From the NCBI GenBank assembly GCA_001805895.1, contig MHHD01000006.1, forward strand, positions 1 through 13,764: 13,764 bases of DNA, read 5' to 3'. Source of the DNA: Omnitrophica WOR_2 bacterium RIFCSPLOWO2_12_FULL_51_8 (GTDB lineage Bacteria > Omnitrophota > Gorgyraeia > Gygaellales > Profunditerraquicolaceae). The notes under the pieces were generated by a model. That model worked only from the letters and a program-made list of their open reading frames with translations, did not search any database and was not told the origin of the DNA. A program made the translations under genes and the position numbers. Positions 13,565-13,764 of this stretch are shown here, in pieces. Positions within the stretch are counted from its first letter, which is position 1; each line of letters starts with the position of its first letter.

Positions 13565-13746
13565 TGATGAAGAAATGGGATTTCAGGGATGTATTGTTAT
13601 TATTGGTGTTATTGATGTTAGCTGTAAACGCCTTTTTAAGCCTGCGCCCGCGTAAATTAGAAGCAGAGACCTTTAAGTTAGATGACTGCATCACCGCCCG
13701 GCCCAGCGAAAAACCCGCCGCCTACCTGCACGTAGTAAGCCACTAA
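13564..13746 (+). CDS. Small single-pass membrane protein, 60 residues
   Basis: The ATG at 13564 shares a base with the ATPase stop codon, showing translational coupling; a second ATG follows immediately at 13567. One hydrophobic helix, VLLLLVLLMLAVNAFLSL (residues 10-27), follows a short cytoplasmic start (MMKKWDFRD). The C-terminal part (about 30 residues) is polar with one Cys (DDC) and ends AYLHVVSH. No family recognised. Tight coupling to the ATPase suggests an inner-membrane accessory of the secretion or pilus machine. Only 18 bases remain after its stop, so the next gene cannot be seen. Confidence 0.65.
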   Translation: MMKKWDFRDVLLLLVLLMLAVNAFLSLRPRKLEAETFKLDDCITARPSEKPAAYLHVVSH

Positions 13747-13764
13747 TAACTACCTGTCTTCTAA

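Overview
This is a 13.8 kb piece of a Gram-negative bacterial chromosome. It reads like an uncultured, repeat-rich lineage such as Candidatus Omnitrophota or a relative. That assignment is inference from gene content: long secreted LamG/beta-helix/Ig-like proteins, dockerin-like C-terminal tails, a remnant resembling the exosortase-associated TIGR04073 family, type II secretion genes, and many small palindromic repeats between genes. No rRNA or taxonomic marker is present to confirm it.

Left part (1-1750): the C-terminal end of a secreted beta-helix protein with a dockerin-like tail, then on the minus strand a BrnT/BrnA toxin-antitoxin pair. Upstream of the pair, on the same strand, is the decayed C-terminal half of a papain-type (C1A) cysteine peptidase. 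It is still readable in one frame but has internal stops and a small inserted repeat. From there to 1750 there are only palindromic repeats.

Middle (1753-6500): a 1072-residue multidomain secreted protein (LamG, PKD/Ig-like, InlB-type B-repeat, right-handed beta-helix, dockerin-like tail). Its InlB-type repeat is interrupted by an in-frame 21-bp palindromic insertion. A convergent 77-residue conserved hypothetical gene with its own promoter follows, then a frameshifted third copy of the dockerin-like tail, hairpin repeats, a good sigma70-type promoter ahead of a frameshifted TIGR04073-like remnant, a small secreted protein, and a GIY-YIG (UPF0213-like) gene.

Right part (6550-13764): a 756-residue secreted Ig-like protein followed by a type II secretion or type IV pilus-like cluster: a GspI-like pseudopilin, a large GspJ-like pseudopilin, a small secreted protein with a W...NW motif, the GspE/PilB ATPase, and a one-helix membrane protein. 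The secreted proteins are plausible cargo or partners of this machinery, but the sequence does not prove it. Four junctions in this cluster hold four different repeat elements: a 174-bp foldback, a GxxExxY gene bounded by inverted repeats, a triple GGGGTGTCCCC element, and a purine/pyrimidine foldback. Only the ATPase-to-membrane-protein junction is tight, with start and stop overlapping.

I see no complete undescribed defence or metabolic system. The strongest unusual signals are the GxxExxY cassette inside the pseudopilin operon, the palindrome inserted in frame in a protein domain, and the layered decay of the intergenic regions.
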